64,000 nt of DNA from Psychroflexus tropicus DSM 15496 (lineage in GTDB: Bacteria > Bacteroidota > Bacteroidia > Flavobacteriales > Flavobacteriaceae): assembly GCF_000378765.1 (NCBI RefSeq), contig NZ_KB905344.1, positions 202,332-266,331 of the forward strand, given 5' to 3'. The position numbers were made by a program, and so were the translations under genes. Position 1 is the stretch's first letter; every line of letters begins with the position of its first letter. Below the pieces are notes generated by a model. That model was not told the DNA's origin, did no database searches, and saw only the letters and a list, made by a program, of their open reading frames with translations. Shown here piece after piece: positions 27,615 to 35,469 of this stretch.

Positions 27615-29567
27615 TTGATTAGTAAATCTACCATCGATAAAGTGTTTGATATTTCCCGGGTTGAGGAGGTGATTGGTGATTATGTTCAGTTGAAAAAGTC
27701 AGGGAGTAATTTTAAAGGCTTAAGCCCCTTTACAGAAGAGCGAACGCCGAGTTTCATGGTGTCGCCCGTAAAGCAAATCTGGAAGGATTTCAGTTCTGGC
27801 AAGGGAGGAAATGTGGTGGCTTTCCTAATGGAGCACGAGCATTATACCTATCCAGAAGCGATTAAACACTTAGCCAAGCGCTATAATATTGAGATTGAAG
27901 AAACTGAGCAGTCTTCAGAAGAGAAAGAAAAGGCTAGCGAACGGGAAAGCATGCATCTGGTTAATGAATTTGCGAAGACCTTTTTCGTCAACCAGATGCT
28001 CAATACCGACGAAGGAAAGTCTGTAGGTTTGAGCTATTTTAAGAATCGCGGCTTTACTTCAGAAACGATTGAGAAATTCGACCTTGGTTACTCTCCAGAC
28101 GAGTGGCAGGCTTTTACGGATCAGGCTTTAGAGAAAGCTTATAAACTTGAATTTTTAGAAAAAACCGGACTCACCATTGTTAAAGGGGAGAAGCGGTTCG
28201 ACAGATTTAAAGGAAGAGTGATGTTTCCTATACATTCTATGTCTGGTCGTGTCCTGGGTTTCGGTGGACGGATATTATCCAATGATAAAAAACAGGCCAA
28301 ATACTTAAATTCACCAGAGAGCGAAGTCTATCATAAAAGTAAAGTCGTATATGGCCTTTATCAGGCTAAAAAGGCCATCGCCAAAGCCGATAACTGCTAT
28401 CTGGTAGAAGGCTATACCGATGTCATTCAGTTTAACCAAACCGGAATAGAAAATGTAGTCGCCTCTTCTGGAACTGCCTTAACACCAGAACAAATTAGAC
28501 TGATAAGCAGGTTAACCAATAATATAACCGTGCTTTTTGATGGGGATGCGGCAGGATTAAGAGCCTCCATTCGAGGTATTGATCTCATTTTGGAACAAGG
28601 GATGAACGTGAAGGTATGTCTGTTTCCTGAAGGAGAAGATCCTGATAGCTTTGCGAAATCCAATTCTCTTGAAGATTTACAATCCTTTTTAGACACCAAT
28701 GCTCAAGATTTTATCCGCTTTAAAGCCTCTCTTTTAGTTAAACAAGCCGACGAAGATCCTGTTCAAAAGGCTGAGGTGGTGAGAGACATCGTCCATTCTA
28801 TTTCTAAGATACCAGATCAAATCACTCAGGAAATTTACATACAAACCTGTTCGAATTTATTGGATGTGTCGGAAGAGGTACTTTTTAGTACTCTGGCTCA
28901 AATGTTGGCTAAGGAGCGTAAGGATAGCGGTCGAGGCCTTAAGAAAAAATCACTGCAGCTAGTCAAGGATGAGCCAATAGAAGCGCCTGTTCAGAAAGTA
29001 GATCATCAGTATGTGTTAGAGCGAAGTATCATCCAGCTACTGTTGAGGTACGGGAGTGAGAAAGCTTATTTTATTGATATTGATTACGACTTTGAAGCGG
29101 ATCAACCTATTGAGGTTAAACGTGAATATGTGGTTTTTGAAAAGATTTTCGTCGAACTGCAGGAAGATGAAATTGAATTTTCAAATTCCATTTTCAAAGC
29201 GCTTTTTGACCAAATAATTGAAGTATTTGTTAAGTCAGGTGAATTAAAAATTGATTCTTTTGTCAATCACCTAGAGCCTGAACTGGCACAAGAAGTTACC
29301 TCCATACTCATGGAAAATGAGAAGAATCAATTACACGATTGGAAACGTCAGGAAATTTTTGTGCTGGATAAGAGTGTTTTAGATCCCAGAGAAGTGATGG
29401 AAACTATACTCAATCTTAGGCGATATCTTATCAGAAAGAAAGTTCAAGAATTAAGTGAAGTCATCAAAGAACAAAAAGAAAATGTAGATATTGATCTTAT
29501 GAGGGAGACCATGGAATACAATGGTCTGGAAGTTTTAATATCCAATAAATTAAACCGGGTGCTTTAG
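27615..29567 (+). CDS. dnaG: DNA primase DnaG with a ligand-free zinc-finger domain
   Basis: 650 aa primase that makes RNA primers for replication. The start is TTG 27615 (MISKSTIDKVFDISRVEEVIGDYV), matching the family N-terminus. The N-terminal CHC2 domain is recognisable by KGLSPFTEERTPSFMVSP and KDFSSGKGGNVVAFLMEHE, but the four zinc ligands are replaced: S37 and T40 stand for Cys and His, D58 and S61 for the two later Cys. The TOPRIM core is intact (VEGYTDVIQFNQTGIENVVA with E and DGDAAG with the acidic pair). The C-terminal helicase-binding domain follows. The stop interlocks with the nadE stop. Confidence 0.95.
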   Translation: MISKSTIDKVFDISRVEEVIGDYVQLKKSGSNFKGLSPFTEERTPSFMVSPVKQIWKDFSSGKGGNVVAFLMEHEHYTYPEAIKHLAKRYNIEIEETEQSSEEKEKASERESMHLVNEFAKTFFVNQMLNTDEGKSVGLSYFKNRGFTSETIEKFDLGYSPDEWQAFTDQALEKAYKLEFLEKTGLTIVKGEKRFDRFKGRVMFPIHSMSGRVLGFGGRILSNDKKQAKYLNSPESEVYHKSKVVYGLYQAKKAIAKADNCYLVEGYTDVIQFNQTGIENVVASSGTALTPEQIRLISRLTNNITVLFDGDAAGLRASIRGIDLILEQGMNVKVCLFPEGEDPDSFAKSNSLEDLQSFLDTNAQDFIRFKASLLVKQADEDPVQKAEVVRDIVHSISKIPDQITQEIYIQTCSNLLDVSEEVLFSTLAQMLAKERKDSGRGLKKKSLQLVKDEPIEAPVQKVDHQYVLERSIIQLLLRYGSEKAYFIDIDYDFEADQPIEVKREYVVFEKIFVELQEDEIEFSNSIFKALFDQIIEVFVKSGELKIDSFVNHLEPELAQEVTSILMENEKNQLHDWKRQEIFVLDKSVLDPREVMETILNLRRYLIRKKVQELSEVIKEQKENVDIDLMRETMEYNGLEVLISNKLNRVL

Positions 29568-30346
29568 GATTTGAGTTCCTGCGGTATTTCGCAAACCGGT
29601 ATGGGCTGCATTTTATGCTGATTTGAAGAATTCAATTTTTTATAAATCTCTAAAACCTTTTGCTGCCTGTCTGTAGTTTCAGAATCATCTCCGTCAAAAG
29701 TCATAGCCCATTCCAACTCATCATACGAAGCACCAAGCTGATCTTCGTCTGTTCTGCTATCACCAAATAAGCCATCTGTAGGCTCTGCCTCCTGTATTTC
29801 ATCGATCACACAAAGTTCTTTACCCAAATCGAAAACTTCGCTTTTCATAAGATCTGCTATTGGACTCAAATCTACTCCACCATCACCATATTTAGTATAA
29901 AAACCAACACCAAAATCCTCTACTTTATTACCTGTCCCTGCTACGAGGTATTTGTGAATACCAGCAAAATAATAAAGTGTAGTCATCCGTAATCTTGCTC
30001 TTGAATTGGCGAGAGAAAAGTCTTGTAAATCCTTATCCTCAATTTCTGGTAAGCTAGACTTGAAGGTCTCAAAAGTGTTGGAAAGATCTACTTTTACAGA
30101 TGATACATTGGCAAATCTACCTTCCAAATGCTCGATATGTTTTCTTGCCCTGGATACTTGGGATTTATCTTGATGTATAGGAAGTTCTACGCATAATGTA
30201 GGCTTACCAGTAGTTGCGCAAAGCGTAGAGGTGACTGCAGAATCAATGCCACCAGAAACACCAATAACAAATCCATTTTGTCCACTCTTTTTCAAGTAGT
30301 CTTTCATCCATTCTGTGATATAGTCTATGGTTTTCTCGGCCTGCAT
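29564..30346 (-). CDS. nadE: NAD(+) synthase, ammonia-type (no glutaminase domain)
   Basis: 260 aa adenine-nucleotide alpha-hydrolase enzyme that amidates nicotinic-acid adenine dinucleotide to NAD. The PP-loop is GVSGGIDSAVTSTLC; the substrate loop GTGNKVEDFGVGFYTKYGDG and LSPIADLMKSEVFDLGK are conserved. The glutamine-hydrolysing domain of the long form is absent. ATG at 30346; a TATCTTTG -7 element lies on the minus strand at 30383-30390. It is divergent from gldB and convergent with dnaG. Confidence 0.95.
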   Translation of the reverse strand: MQAEKTIDYITEWMKDYLKKSGQNGFVIGVSGGIDSAVTSTLCATTGKPTLCVELPIHQDKSQVSRARKHIEHLEGRFANVSSVKVDLSNTFETFKSSLPEIEDKDLQDFSLANSRARLRMTTLYYFAGIHKYLVAGTGNKVEDFGVGFYTKYGDGGVDLSPIADLMKSEVFDLGKELCVIDEIQEAEPTDGLFGDSRTDEDQLGASYDELEWAMTFDGDDSETTDRQQKVLEIYKKLNSSNQHKMQPIPVCEIPQELKS

Positions 30347-30382
30347 ACGTCTATTTTTATGCTTTAATACTTACATTTGTAT

Positions 30383-30390
30383 CAAAGATA
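30383..30390 (-). promoter_or_regulatory. Candidate -7 element of the nadE promoter
   Basis: Minus-strand TATCTTTG fits TAnnTTTG, 36 bases upstream of the nadE ATG. Confidence 0.45.
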
Positions 30391-30428
30391 ACTAATAACT
30401 TTTGTTGCTAAACGGTATATCTTAAAAT

Positions 30429-31385
30429 ATGAGGTTTCCTTTAATTTTGTTAAGTCTTTCATTGCTTTTAAGTGCCTGTGGGAATGATTCAAGCCTAAAT
30501 GCTGAAGCTGAAACCATTGATATTGAATTAAAGGTCAATAGATTCGATTTGGAATTTGCTGAAACACATCCCAAAAACTTTGAAAGTTTAAGGCGTGAAT
30601 ATCCAGAGCTTTTTTCTAATAATGTTCCAGATAGTCTATGGATAGCAAAAATGAAGAGTGATTTGCAACAGGAGATCAACACTGAAGTTCAACAGGAGTT
30701 TTTAGATTTTGGAGCTGAAAAAAGAAGGATTGAGCATCTGTTTCAATATATTAAATACTACTACCCAAACTATGAAATTCCAGAAGTGTTTACACTGGCA
30801 GAAGAGGTAAATTACAGACAAAAATTAATTTTAGGCCAGGACGCTTTATTGATATCTTTAGATAATTACCTGGGTAAAGACCACAAATTTTATAAAGGTC
30901 TACCGCAATATATCGCCTTTCAGCAGGATAAGAAATTCCTGATTTCTGATATTATTGAGGCCTTTGCCATGCAGAGAATCAATCCTAAACGATCCAGAAC
31001 TTTTCTTTCTAATATGGTTTATTATGGGAAAATACTGTACCTCAAAGACCGTTTGATGCCATTTGAACCAGATACAGCAAAAATATACTATTCTAAAGAA
31101 GAGCTTTTATGGGCAGAAGAAAATGAACAGCAAATCTGGTCGTTCTTTGTAGAAAGGGATTTGATTTATTCAACTGATAATCGATTAGAGGATAGGTTTA
31201 TAAATTTGGCACCCTACTCTAAATTTTATTTGGAACTAGATAATGAATCTGCTCCACGTATTGGCCAGTATATCGGCTGGCAAATTGTAAGAGCTTACAT
31301 GAATAAATATCCTAAGACTAGCCTAAAGGAGCTGATAGATATGAAATCTGATCTTATTTTTACACAATCAAAATACAAGCCTTAA
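30429..31385 (+). CDS. gldB: Gliding motility lipoprotein GldB
   Basis: 318 aa lipoprotein with the lipobox LLSAC (C17). GldB is essential for gliding and T9SS-linked cell-surface motility in Flavobacterium. The family features NRFDLEFAETHPKNFESLRREYP, KYYYPNYEIPEVFTL and RIGQYIGWQIVRAYM are all visible. The residue after the cysteine (CGND) lacks the acidic export signal, consistent with a periplasm-facing anchor. The gldC start follows 2 bases after the stop, so the two form the usual gldBC operon. Confidence 0.95.
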   Translation: MRFPLILLSLSLLLSACGNDSSLNAEAETIDIELKVNRFDLEFAETHPKNFESLRREYPELFSNNVPDSLWIAKMKSDLQQEINTEVQQEFLDFGAEKRRIEHLFQYIKYYYPNYEIPEVFTLAEEVNYRQKLILGQDALLISLDNYLGKDHKFYKGLPQYIAFQQDKKFLISDIIEAFAMQRINPKRSRTFLSNMVYYGKILYLKDRLMPFEPDTAKIYYSKEELLWAEENEQQIWSFFVERDLIYSTDNRLEDRFINLAPYSKFYLELDNESAPRIGQYIGWQIVRAYMNKYPKTSLKELIDMKSDLIFTQSKYKP

Positions 31386-31387
31386 TT

Positions 31388-31729
31388 ATGCTAAAGAAAA
31401 AATCTAAAATTACAATCGACGTTGAGACCGATGAAAATAGAATTCCAGAAAAGTTAACCTGGTCGGCACAAGATGGCGGTATCAATGATGAAGAGGCTAA
31501 AGCAGCTTTTTTAAGTATTTGGGATCATAATGCACAGGAAACCTTAAGAATCGATTTATGGACCAAAGAAATGCCTGTAGACGAGATGAAGAAATTTTTT
31601 CATCAGATTTTTGTGGGGATGACCGACACTTTCCAAAGAGCGACGGATGATGAAAAAATGACCGAAACCATGAAGGATTTCTGCGATTATTTTGCCGAAA
31701 AGTTAGACATTAAAGATGCAAAAAAATAA
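31388..31729 (+). CDS. gldC: Gliding motility protein GldC
   Basis: 113 aa soluble protein with the well-conserved segments IPEKLTWSAQDGG, TLRIDLWTKEMPVDEMKKFF and a C-terminal MKDFCDYFAEKL. GldC is thought to assist GldB or other gliding components, but its biochemical role is unknown. It follows gldB by 2 bases and overlaps the next small gene by 14 bases, so all three are probably translated from one mRNA. Confidence 0.95.
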   Translation: MLKKKSKITIDVETDENRIPEKLTWSAQDGGINDEEAKAAFLSIWDHNAQETLRIDLWTKEMPVDEMKKFFHQIFVGMTDTFQRATDDEKMTETMKDFCDYFAEKLDIKDAKK

Positions 31730-32084
31730 GGCTCTTATTTTTGTGTATAATGCCAACAAAGGAGCTGGTAGCGGTTTAATGGGCAGTCTTCATAAAGCTA
31801 TTAGTCCTAAAACCTATGAATGCAATCTTTGTCGTCTAACTCATGGAGTTTTTGCTGAAAAAAAGGCATGGAGAAACTTCCGAAAACGAAGTGAAGTTGA
31901 AATGATTTTTCTTCATAAAGAAGAGTATCAAGATAAATTCAAATCCAAGTTTGAGTCTTTGTACGATCTACCGGTTATTTTATACCAGGATAATTATGAC
32001 TTGAGTGTCATGGTAAAAAAAGAAGAGCTCAATCAAATGGAGGAAGTGGAAACATTAATAGAAAAACTCGAAACAAGACTCTAG
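31716..32084 (+). CDS. Conserved hypothetical protein overlapping gldC
   Basis: 122 aa soluble protein starting at ATG 31716, inside the gldC coding end (14-base overlap, different frame). It begins [23 protein letters not shown], contains a [11 protein letters not shown] segment with a CxxC-like pair and a later [19 protein letters not shown]. Similar proteins in Bacteroidetes are sometimes labelled GTPase, but I see no complete P-loop. The CNLC may bind a metal. The stop interlocks with the engB stop as CTAG. Confidence 0.75.
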   Translation: MQKNKALIFVYNANKGAGSGLMGSLHKAISPKTYECNLCRLTHGVFAEKKAWRNFRKRSEVEMIFLHKEEYQDKFKSKFESLYDLPVILYQDNYDLSVMVKKEELNQMEEVETLIEKLETRL

Positions 32085-32683
32085 TTTTGTAGAGTTTCAT
32101 TGATGTTTTGGATGTAATCCAATATCTCATCTCTGCCCGTTTTATTTACTGATGAGGTAATAAAATAAGGAGGAAGTTCTTCCCAGGTTTCCATCAACTT
32201 AAGTTTATAATTGGCAATGTTGTTTTCTAAAGCATGGGGCTTTAATTTATCTGCTTTGGTAAAAACAATAGAAAAAGGGATAGTGTTCATTCCCATCCAT
32301 TGCAAAAACTCTAAATCGATAGGTTGAGGCTCGTGTCTACAATCTATAAGGACGAAGGTATTAACCAGTTGCTGGCGTTTTTCAAAATAAGCAGTAATGT
32401 ATTTCTGAAATGTCTTTTTCTCTTTCTTACTCACTTTGGCGTAACCATAACCCGGTAAATCGACCAGGTGCCAATTTTCATTGATTAGGAAATGATTGAT
32501 TAATCTTGTTTTACCAGGTTTACCGGAAACTTTTGCAAGATTTTTCCTGCCTGTCAACATATTGATTAAGGAAGACTTCCCCACATTACTTCTTCCGATG
32601 AATGCGTACTCTGGAAGTTGAGAATTAGGGCATTTAGTCACTTCAGAATTACTGACGACAAAGGTGGAAGTTTTAATTTTCAT
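32081..32683 (-). CDS. engB: Ribosome biogenesis GTPase EngB (YihA/YsxC)
   Basis: 200 aa GTPase needed for 50S subunit assembly. G1 is [16 protein letters not shown], the G2 threonine is in [10 protein letters not shown]3 is [11 protein letters not shown]4 is TKADKL and G5 lies near ITSSVNKTG. Length and motifs are standard. Only 11 bases separate the hydrolase gene upstream (stop 32695) from the engB start at 32683, so both probably share a transcript. Confidence 0.95.
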   Translation of the reverse strand: MKIKTSTFVVSNSEVTKCPNSQLPEYAFIGRSNVGKSSLINMLTGRKNLAKVSGKPGKTRLINHFLINENWHLVDLPGYGYAKVSKKEKKTFQKYITAYFEKRQQLVNTFVLIDCRHEPQPIDLEFLQWMGMNTIPFSIVFTKADKLKPHALENNIANYKLKLMETWEELPPYFITSSVNKTGRDEILDYIQNINETLQN

Positions 32684-32694
32684 GAGCTTTAGCT

Positions 32695-33459
32695 TTAGAA
32701 ATTTCTTTTCTGAAGCCAGGCAAACAAAATTGAATTAAATTCGTCTGAATGTTCCATCATTGCAGCATGACCACACTTATCAATCCAAAACAATTCGGAA
32801 TCTGGCAGAAGTTTATCAAAATCTTTGGCGACATGTGGAGGCGTCACTTCGTCTTGTTTACCCCAAATGATGCAGGTGGGTGTATTCATGTCTGGTAGAT
32901 CCTTAGCCATATTATGCCTAATGGCGCTTTTTGCAATTGATAAAGTCCTGATGAGTTTGCTTCTGTCATTCACTACACTGTAGACATCATCAATAATTTC
33001 CTGGGTAGCTATTTCGGGATCATAAAAGACATCTTGAGCTTTTTTCTTGATGTATTCATAGTCACCTCGCTTAGGATAACTTTCGCCCATAGCACTTTCG
33101 TAAAGGCCTGAGCTACCTGTAATGACCAGAGCCTTCACGATTTCCGGATATATTTTAGTGGTTAATAACCCCACGTGTCCCCCTAAGGAATTCCCTACCA
33201 AAATGACTTCGCCATAAGATTTGAAATCAATAAACTCTTTGATGTAAGAAGTCAAATTCTTGATATTCGTCTTCAGCAATGGCATGTCGTACAATGGTAA
33301 TTCAGGGACAACAACCTTGTATCCTTTCTCTGGGAAATAATTCATCACCCCATCAAAATTACTCAATCCTCCCATCAGTCCATGTAAAATAACGATTGGA
33401 GTTCCTTCCCCTTTTTCAAAGTATTTAAACTTGCCTTCTTGCAGTATATGTTCTTCCAT
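32695..33459 (-). CDS. Alpha/beta hydrolase
   Basis: 254 aa serine hydrolase of the alpha/beta fold. The oxyanion HG motif is in [14 protein letters not shown], the nucleophile elbow in [11 protein letters not shown], and the acid and histidine are in [13 protein letters not shown] and [11 protein letters not shown]. The start is ATG 33459 ([19 protein letters not shown]); six extra codons to 33477 would begin with TTG. A TATATTTG -7 element lies at 33482-33489 on the minus strand. Substrate unknown. It is first in a two-gene run with engB. Confidence 0.9.
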   Translation of the reverse strand: MEEHILQEGKFKYFEKGEGTPIVILHGLMGGLSNFDGVMNYFPEKGYKVVVPELPLYDMPLLKTNIKNLTSYIKEFIDFKSYGEVILVGNSLGGHVGLLTTKIYPEIVKALVITGSSGLYESAMGESYPKRGDYEYIKKKAQDVFYDPEIATQEIIDDVYSVVNDRSKLIRTLSIAKSAIRHNMAKDLPDMNTPTCIIWGKQDEVTPPHVAKDFDKLLPDSELFWIDKCGHAAMMEHSDEFNSILFAWLQKRNF

Positions 33460-33481
33460 CAGGTTTTCAGATTTCAAAATC

Positions 33482-33489
33482 CAAATATA
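33482..33489 (-). promoter_or_regulatory. Candidate -7 element of the hydrolase-engB promoter
   Basis: Minus-strand TATATTTG fits TAnnTTTG, 22 bases upstream of the ATG at 33459. Confidence 0.45.
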
Positions 33490-33636
33490 AAGATATTTGA
33501 ATAAGAAAACCCTATACTTTATATGACTTGTAAGATCAATAGATAATGAAATGATACTAAGAGCTTTAAACCAAAAAAGAGATAAAAAAGTGATAGATGT
33601 GCTTTGGATTTTGGTTAAAATGAAGCTTTATATAGT

Positions 33637-33645
33637 TTATCCACA
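33637..33645 (+). promoter_or_regulatory. DnaA-box sequence, copy 1
   Basis: TTATCCACA, a perfect match to the classical DnaA box TTATnCACA, in the 342-base gene-free region before mraZ. The rest of this region is AT-rich with no other gene visible. Confidence 0.5.
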
Positions 33646-33726
33646 GTCAGTTGAAAATTCACCCATCCACGAAAGCCATTGTAAAACCTAAGCTGAACTA
33701 GTCTTAAAGCCTTCTAAATAAAAAAG

Positions 33727-33735
33727 TTATCCACA
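33727..33735 (+). promoter_or_regulatory. DnaA-box sequence, copy 2
   Basis: TTATCCACA in the same orientation, 90 bases after copy 1, overlapping the first GTGGT repeat unit of the mraZ operator. CCACA and TGTGG form a small inverted repeat here. Confidence 0.5.
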
Positions 33736-33762
33736 ATGTGGTAGAAAGTGGTAAAATGTGGT
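33733..33762 (+). promoter_or_regulatory. Probable MraZ operator: three GTGGT repeats at 10-base spacing
   Basis: The units ACAATGTGGT, AGAAAGTGGT and AAAATGTGGT follow each other without gaps, placing GTGG at 33738, 33748 and 33758. MraZ of E. coli binds three TGGGN repeats with 5-base spacers, and the Mycoplasma site is AAAGTGK-type; both also have a 10-base period. It ends 11 bases before the -7 element, over the expected -33 region. Confidence 0.75.
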
Positions 33763-33773
33763 AAAAAATTCAA

Positions 33774-33781
33774 TATATTTG
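33774..33781 (+). promoter_or_regulatory. -7 element of the mraZ/dcw promoter
   Basis: TATATTTG fits TAnnTTTG and lies 20 bases before the mraZ ATG. No TTG -33 box is present at 19 bases; that region is occupied by the GTGGT repeats. Confidence 0.6.
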
Positions 33782-33801
33782 AAATTGAAACCAGACTACC
33801 C

Positions 33802-34257
33802 ATGAATACTTTAATAGGGACATATGAATGCAAAGTTGATACAAAAGGTCGACTTATGCTACCCTCTGGTTTAAAAAAGCAGATGCTTTCGATTCTTGAA
33901 GAAGGGTTTGTCTTGAAACGTTCTGTCTTTCAGCCGTGTCTAGAATTATACCCGATGAGCCAGTGGAATGCCTTGATGGAAAAGATGAATGGGTTGAATC
34001 GGTTTAGCAAAAAGAACAATGACTTCATTAGAAAGTTTTCTGCTGGAGTTAAAATGATAGAAATAGATGGCAACGGTAGACTTTTAATTCCTAAGGATCT
34101 CATTGCATTTGCAGGAATTGAAAAAGAGTTGGTAGTTTCTTCTGCTATTAATATCGTTGAAATTTGGGATAAGGATAACTATGAATCTGTCATTAGTAAT
34201 TCTGATGATTTTGCAGAATTGGCTGAAGACGTAATGGGTAATGATATAGATGAGTGA
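33802..34257 (+). CDS. mraZ: Transcriptional regulator MraZ
   Basis: 151 aa ring-forming DNA-binding protein of the SpoVT/AbrB-like double-psi fold, repressor of the dcw operon. Two repeats are visible: GTYECKVDTKGRLMLPSGLK and VKMIEIDGNGRLLIPKDLIAFAG, each with the DxxGRL-x-P core. The start is ATG 33802 (MNTLIGTYECKVD). A GTG at 33748 would extend it by 18 codons but lies inside the operator repeats and upstream of the -7 element. It overlaps rsmH by 8 bases. Confidence 0.94.
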   Translation: MNTLIGTYECKVDTKGRLMLPSGLKKQMLSILEEGFVLKRSVFQPCLELYPMSQWNALMEKMNGLNRFSKKNNDFIRKFSAGVKMIEIDGNGRLLIPKDLIAFAGIEKELVVSSAINIVEIWDKDNYESVISNSDDFAELAEDVMGNDIDE

Positions 34258-35152
34258 AGCTTACCACATACCAGTTTTGCTTAAAGAAAGCGTGGATGGC
34301 ATGAACATTAAGCCAGATGGAGTTTATGTTGATGTGACCTTTGGAGGTGGTGGGCACTCTCGAGAAATACTTTCCCGATTGGGTGAGCATGGGCGTCTGC
34401 TGGCCTTTGATCAGGATTTAGATGCTGTAGAAAATTCTATTGATGATGAACGATTTACTCTCATCCAGGCTAATTTTCAGTTCATCAAGCGCTTCTTGAA
34501 GCTTGAAGGAGTAAAAGAAGTGGATGCCATTCTTGGAGATTTTGGTGTTTCTTCACATCAATTCGATGAAGGCGAAAGAGGCTTTTCTATTCGCTTTGAT
34601 GCCGACCTGGATATGAGAATGGATCAAAATACGGGAATGAGTGCTTCAGAATTGGTTAATACCTATCCTGAAGAACAATTCGCTCAAATCCTATGGCAAT
34701 ATGGAGAGATTAAAATGTCCAGGAAGCTAGCTAAGGCTATTATTCAGGAAAGAGCTACAAATCCAATTCAGTCTACGTCTCAATTGAACGCTTTACTTAC
34801 GCCTTTTTTTCCGCCAACAAAGGTGAATAAGTTTTTAGCACAGGTATATCAGGCGATCAGAATAGAAGTTAATCAGGAAATGGAAGTGCTTAAAGCGTTT
34901 TTACTTCAAACCCCTGAACTCATCAAGAAAGGAGGTAGGCTTAGCCTAATTTCTTATCATTCTCTGGAAGATAGGCTTGTGAAAAGATTCATTAGAGATG
35001 GAAAATTTTCGGGTGCCCCAGAAAAAGATTTTTATGGAAATATGCTTGTGCCTTTCAGAAAGGTGGGTAAACTGATGACACCGAGCTCTACTGAAATGAG
35101 ACAAAATTCCAGATCTAGAAGTGCGAAATTAAGAATAGGCGAAAAATTATAA
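34250..35152 (+). CDS. rsmH: 16S rRNA (cytosine1402-N4)-methyltransferase RsmH
   Basis: 300 aa SAM-dependent methyltransferase acting on C1402 of 16S rRNA. The N-terminal YHIPVLLKESVDGM, the SAM motif VYVDVTFGGGGHSREIL, AILGDFGVSSHQFDEGERGF and the C-terminal LISYHSLEDRLVKRFIRDG are diagnostic. The gene begins within the last codons of mraZ, suggesting translational coupling, and ends one base before the ftsL-like start. Confidence 0.96.
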   Translation: MSEAYHIPVLLKESVDGMNIKPDGVYVDVTFGGGGHSREILSRLGEHGRLLAFDQDLDAVENSIDDERFTLIQANFQFIKRFLKLEGVKEVDAILGDFGVSSHQFDEGERGFSIRFDADLDMRMDQNTGMSASELVNTYPEEQFAQILWQYGEIKMSRKLAKAIIQERATNPIQSTSQLNALLTPFFPPTKVNKFLAQVYQAIRIEVNQEMEVLKAFLLQTPELIKKGGRLSLISYHSLEDRLVKRFIRDGKFSGAPEKDFYGNMLVPFRKVGKLMTPSSTEMRQNSRSRSAKLRIGEKL

Positions 35153-35153
35153 G

Positions 35154-35468
35154 ATGGCGAACAATATAGCTAACATCTTGAAAGGTAGGTTTTTGGTGAA
35201 CGATGGTGCGTTCACCAACTGGGCTTTTATCGTGTTTTGTGCTTTACTTGCCATTATCATGATTGCCAGTTCACATAGCGCCGAACGTAAAGTGTATAGG
35301 GTAGCTGAGCTTAACCAGGAATTGAGAGAGTTGAGAAGTGAGTTTGTCGACACTCGTAAAAACCTTATGCAACAAAAGATGGAGTCGAATGTAGCCAGAA
35401 AGATGAAGCAGCGATCTATAGGCCTTTCAGATAAGCCGCCTTATAAGATAATTGTAAAATCAAACTAA
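35154..35468 (+). CDS. ftsL: FtsL-like cell division protein
   Basis: 104 aa bitopic membrane protein: short N-terminus, one helix at about residues 22-42 (NWAFIVFCALLAIIMIASSH), then a basic heptad-like coiled coil (VAELNQELRELRSEFVDTRKN). Sequence identity within FtsL families is low; the assignment rests on size, topology and position between rsmH and ftsI. It ends one base before the ftsI start. Confidence 0.85.
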   Translation: MANNIANILKGRFLVNDGAFTNWAFIVFCALLAIIMIASSHSAERKVYRVAELNQELRELRSEFVDTRKNLMQQKMESNVARKMKQRSIGLSDKPPYKIIVKSN

Positions 35469-35469
35469 G

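Noticed and set aside
33748-33801. N-terminal extension of mraZ from a GTG codon
   Set aside because: The GTG lies inside the 10-base repeats and upstream of the TATATTTG promoter element, so it would not be on the mRNA; the family N-terminus starts at ATG 33802.
33478-33801. Chromosomal replication origin, because of two DnaA boxes
   Set aside because: Only two boxes, no adjacent dnaA or dnaN, no long AT-rich unwinding element clearly distinct from the background; a regulatory role is more economical.
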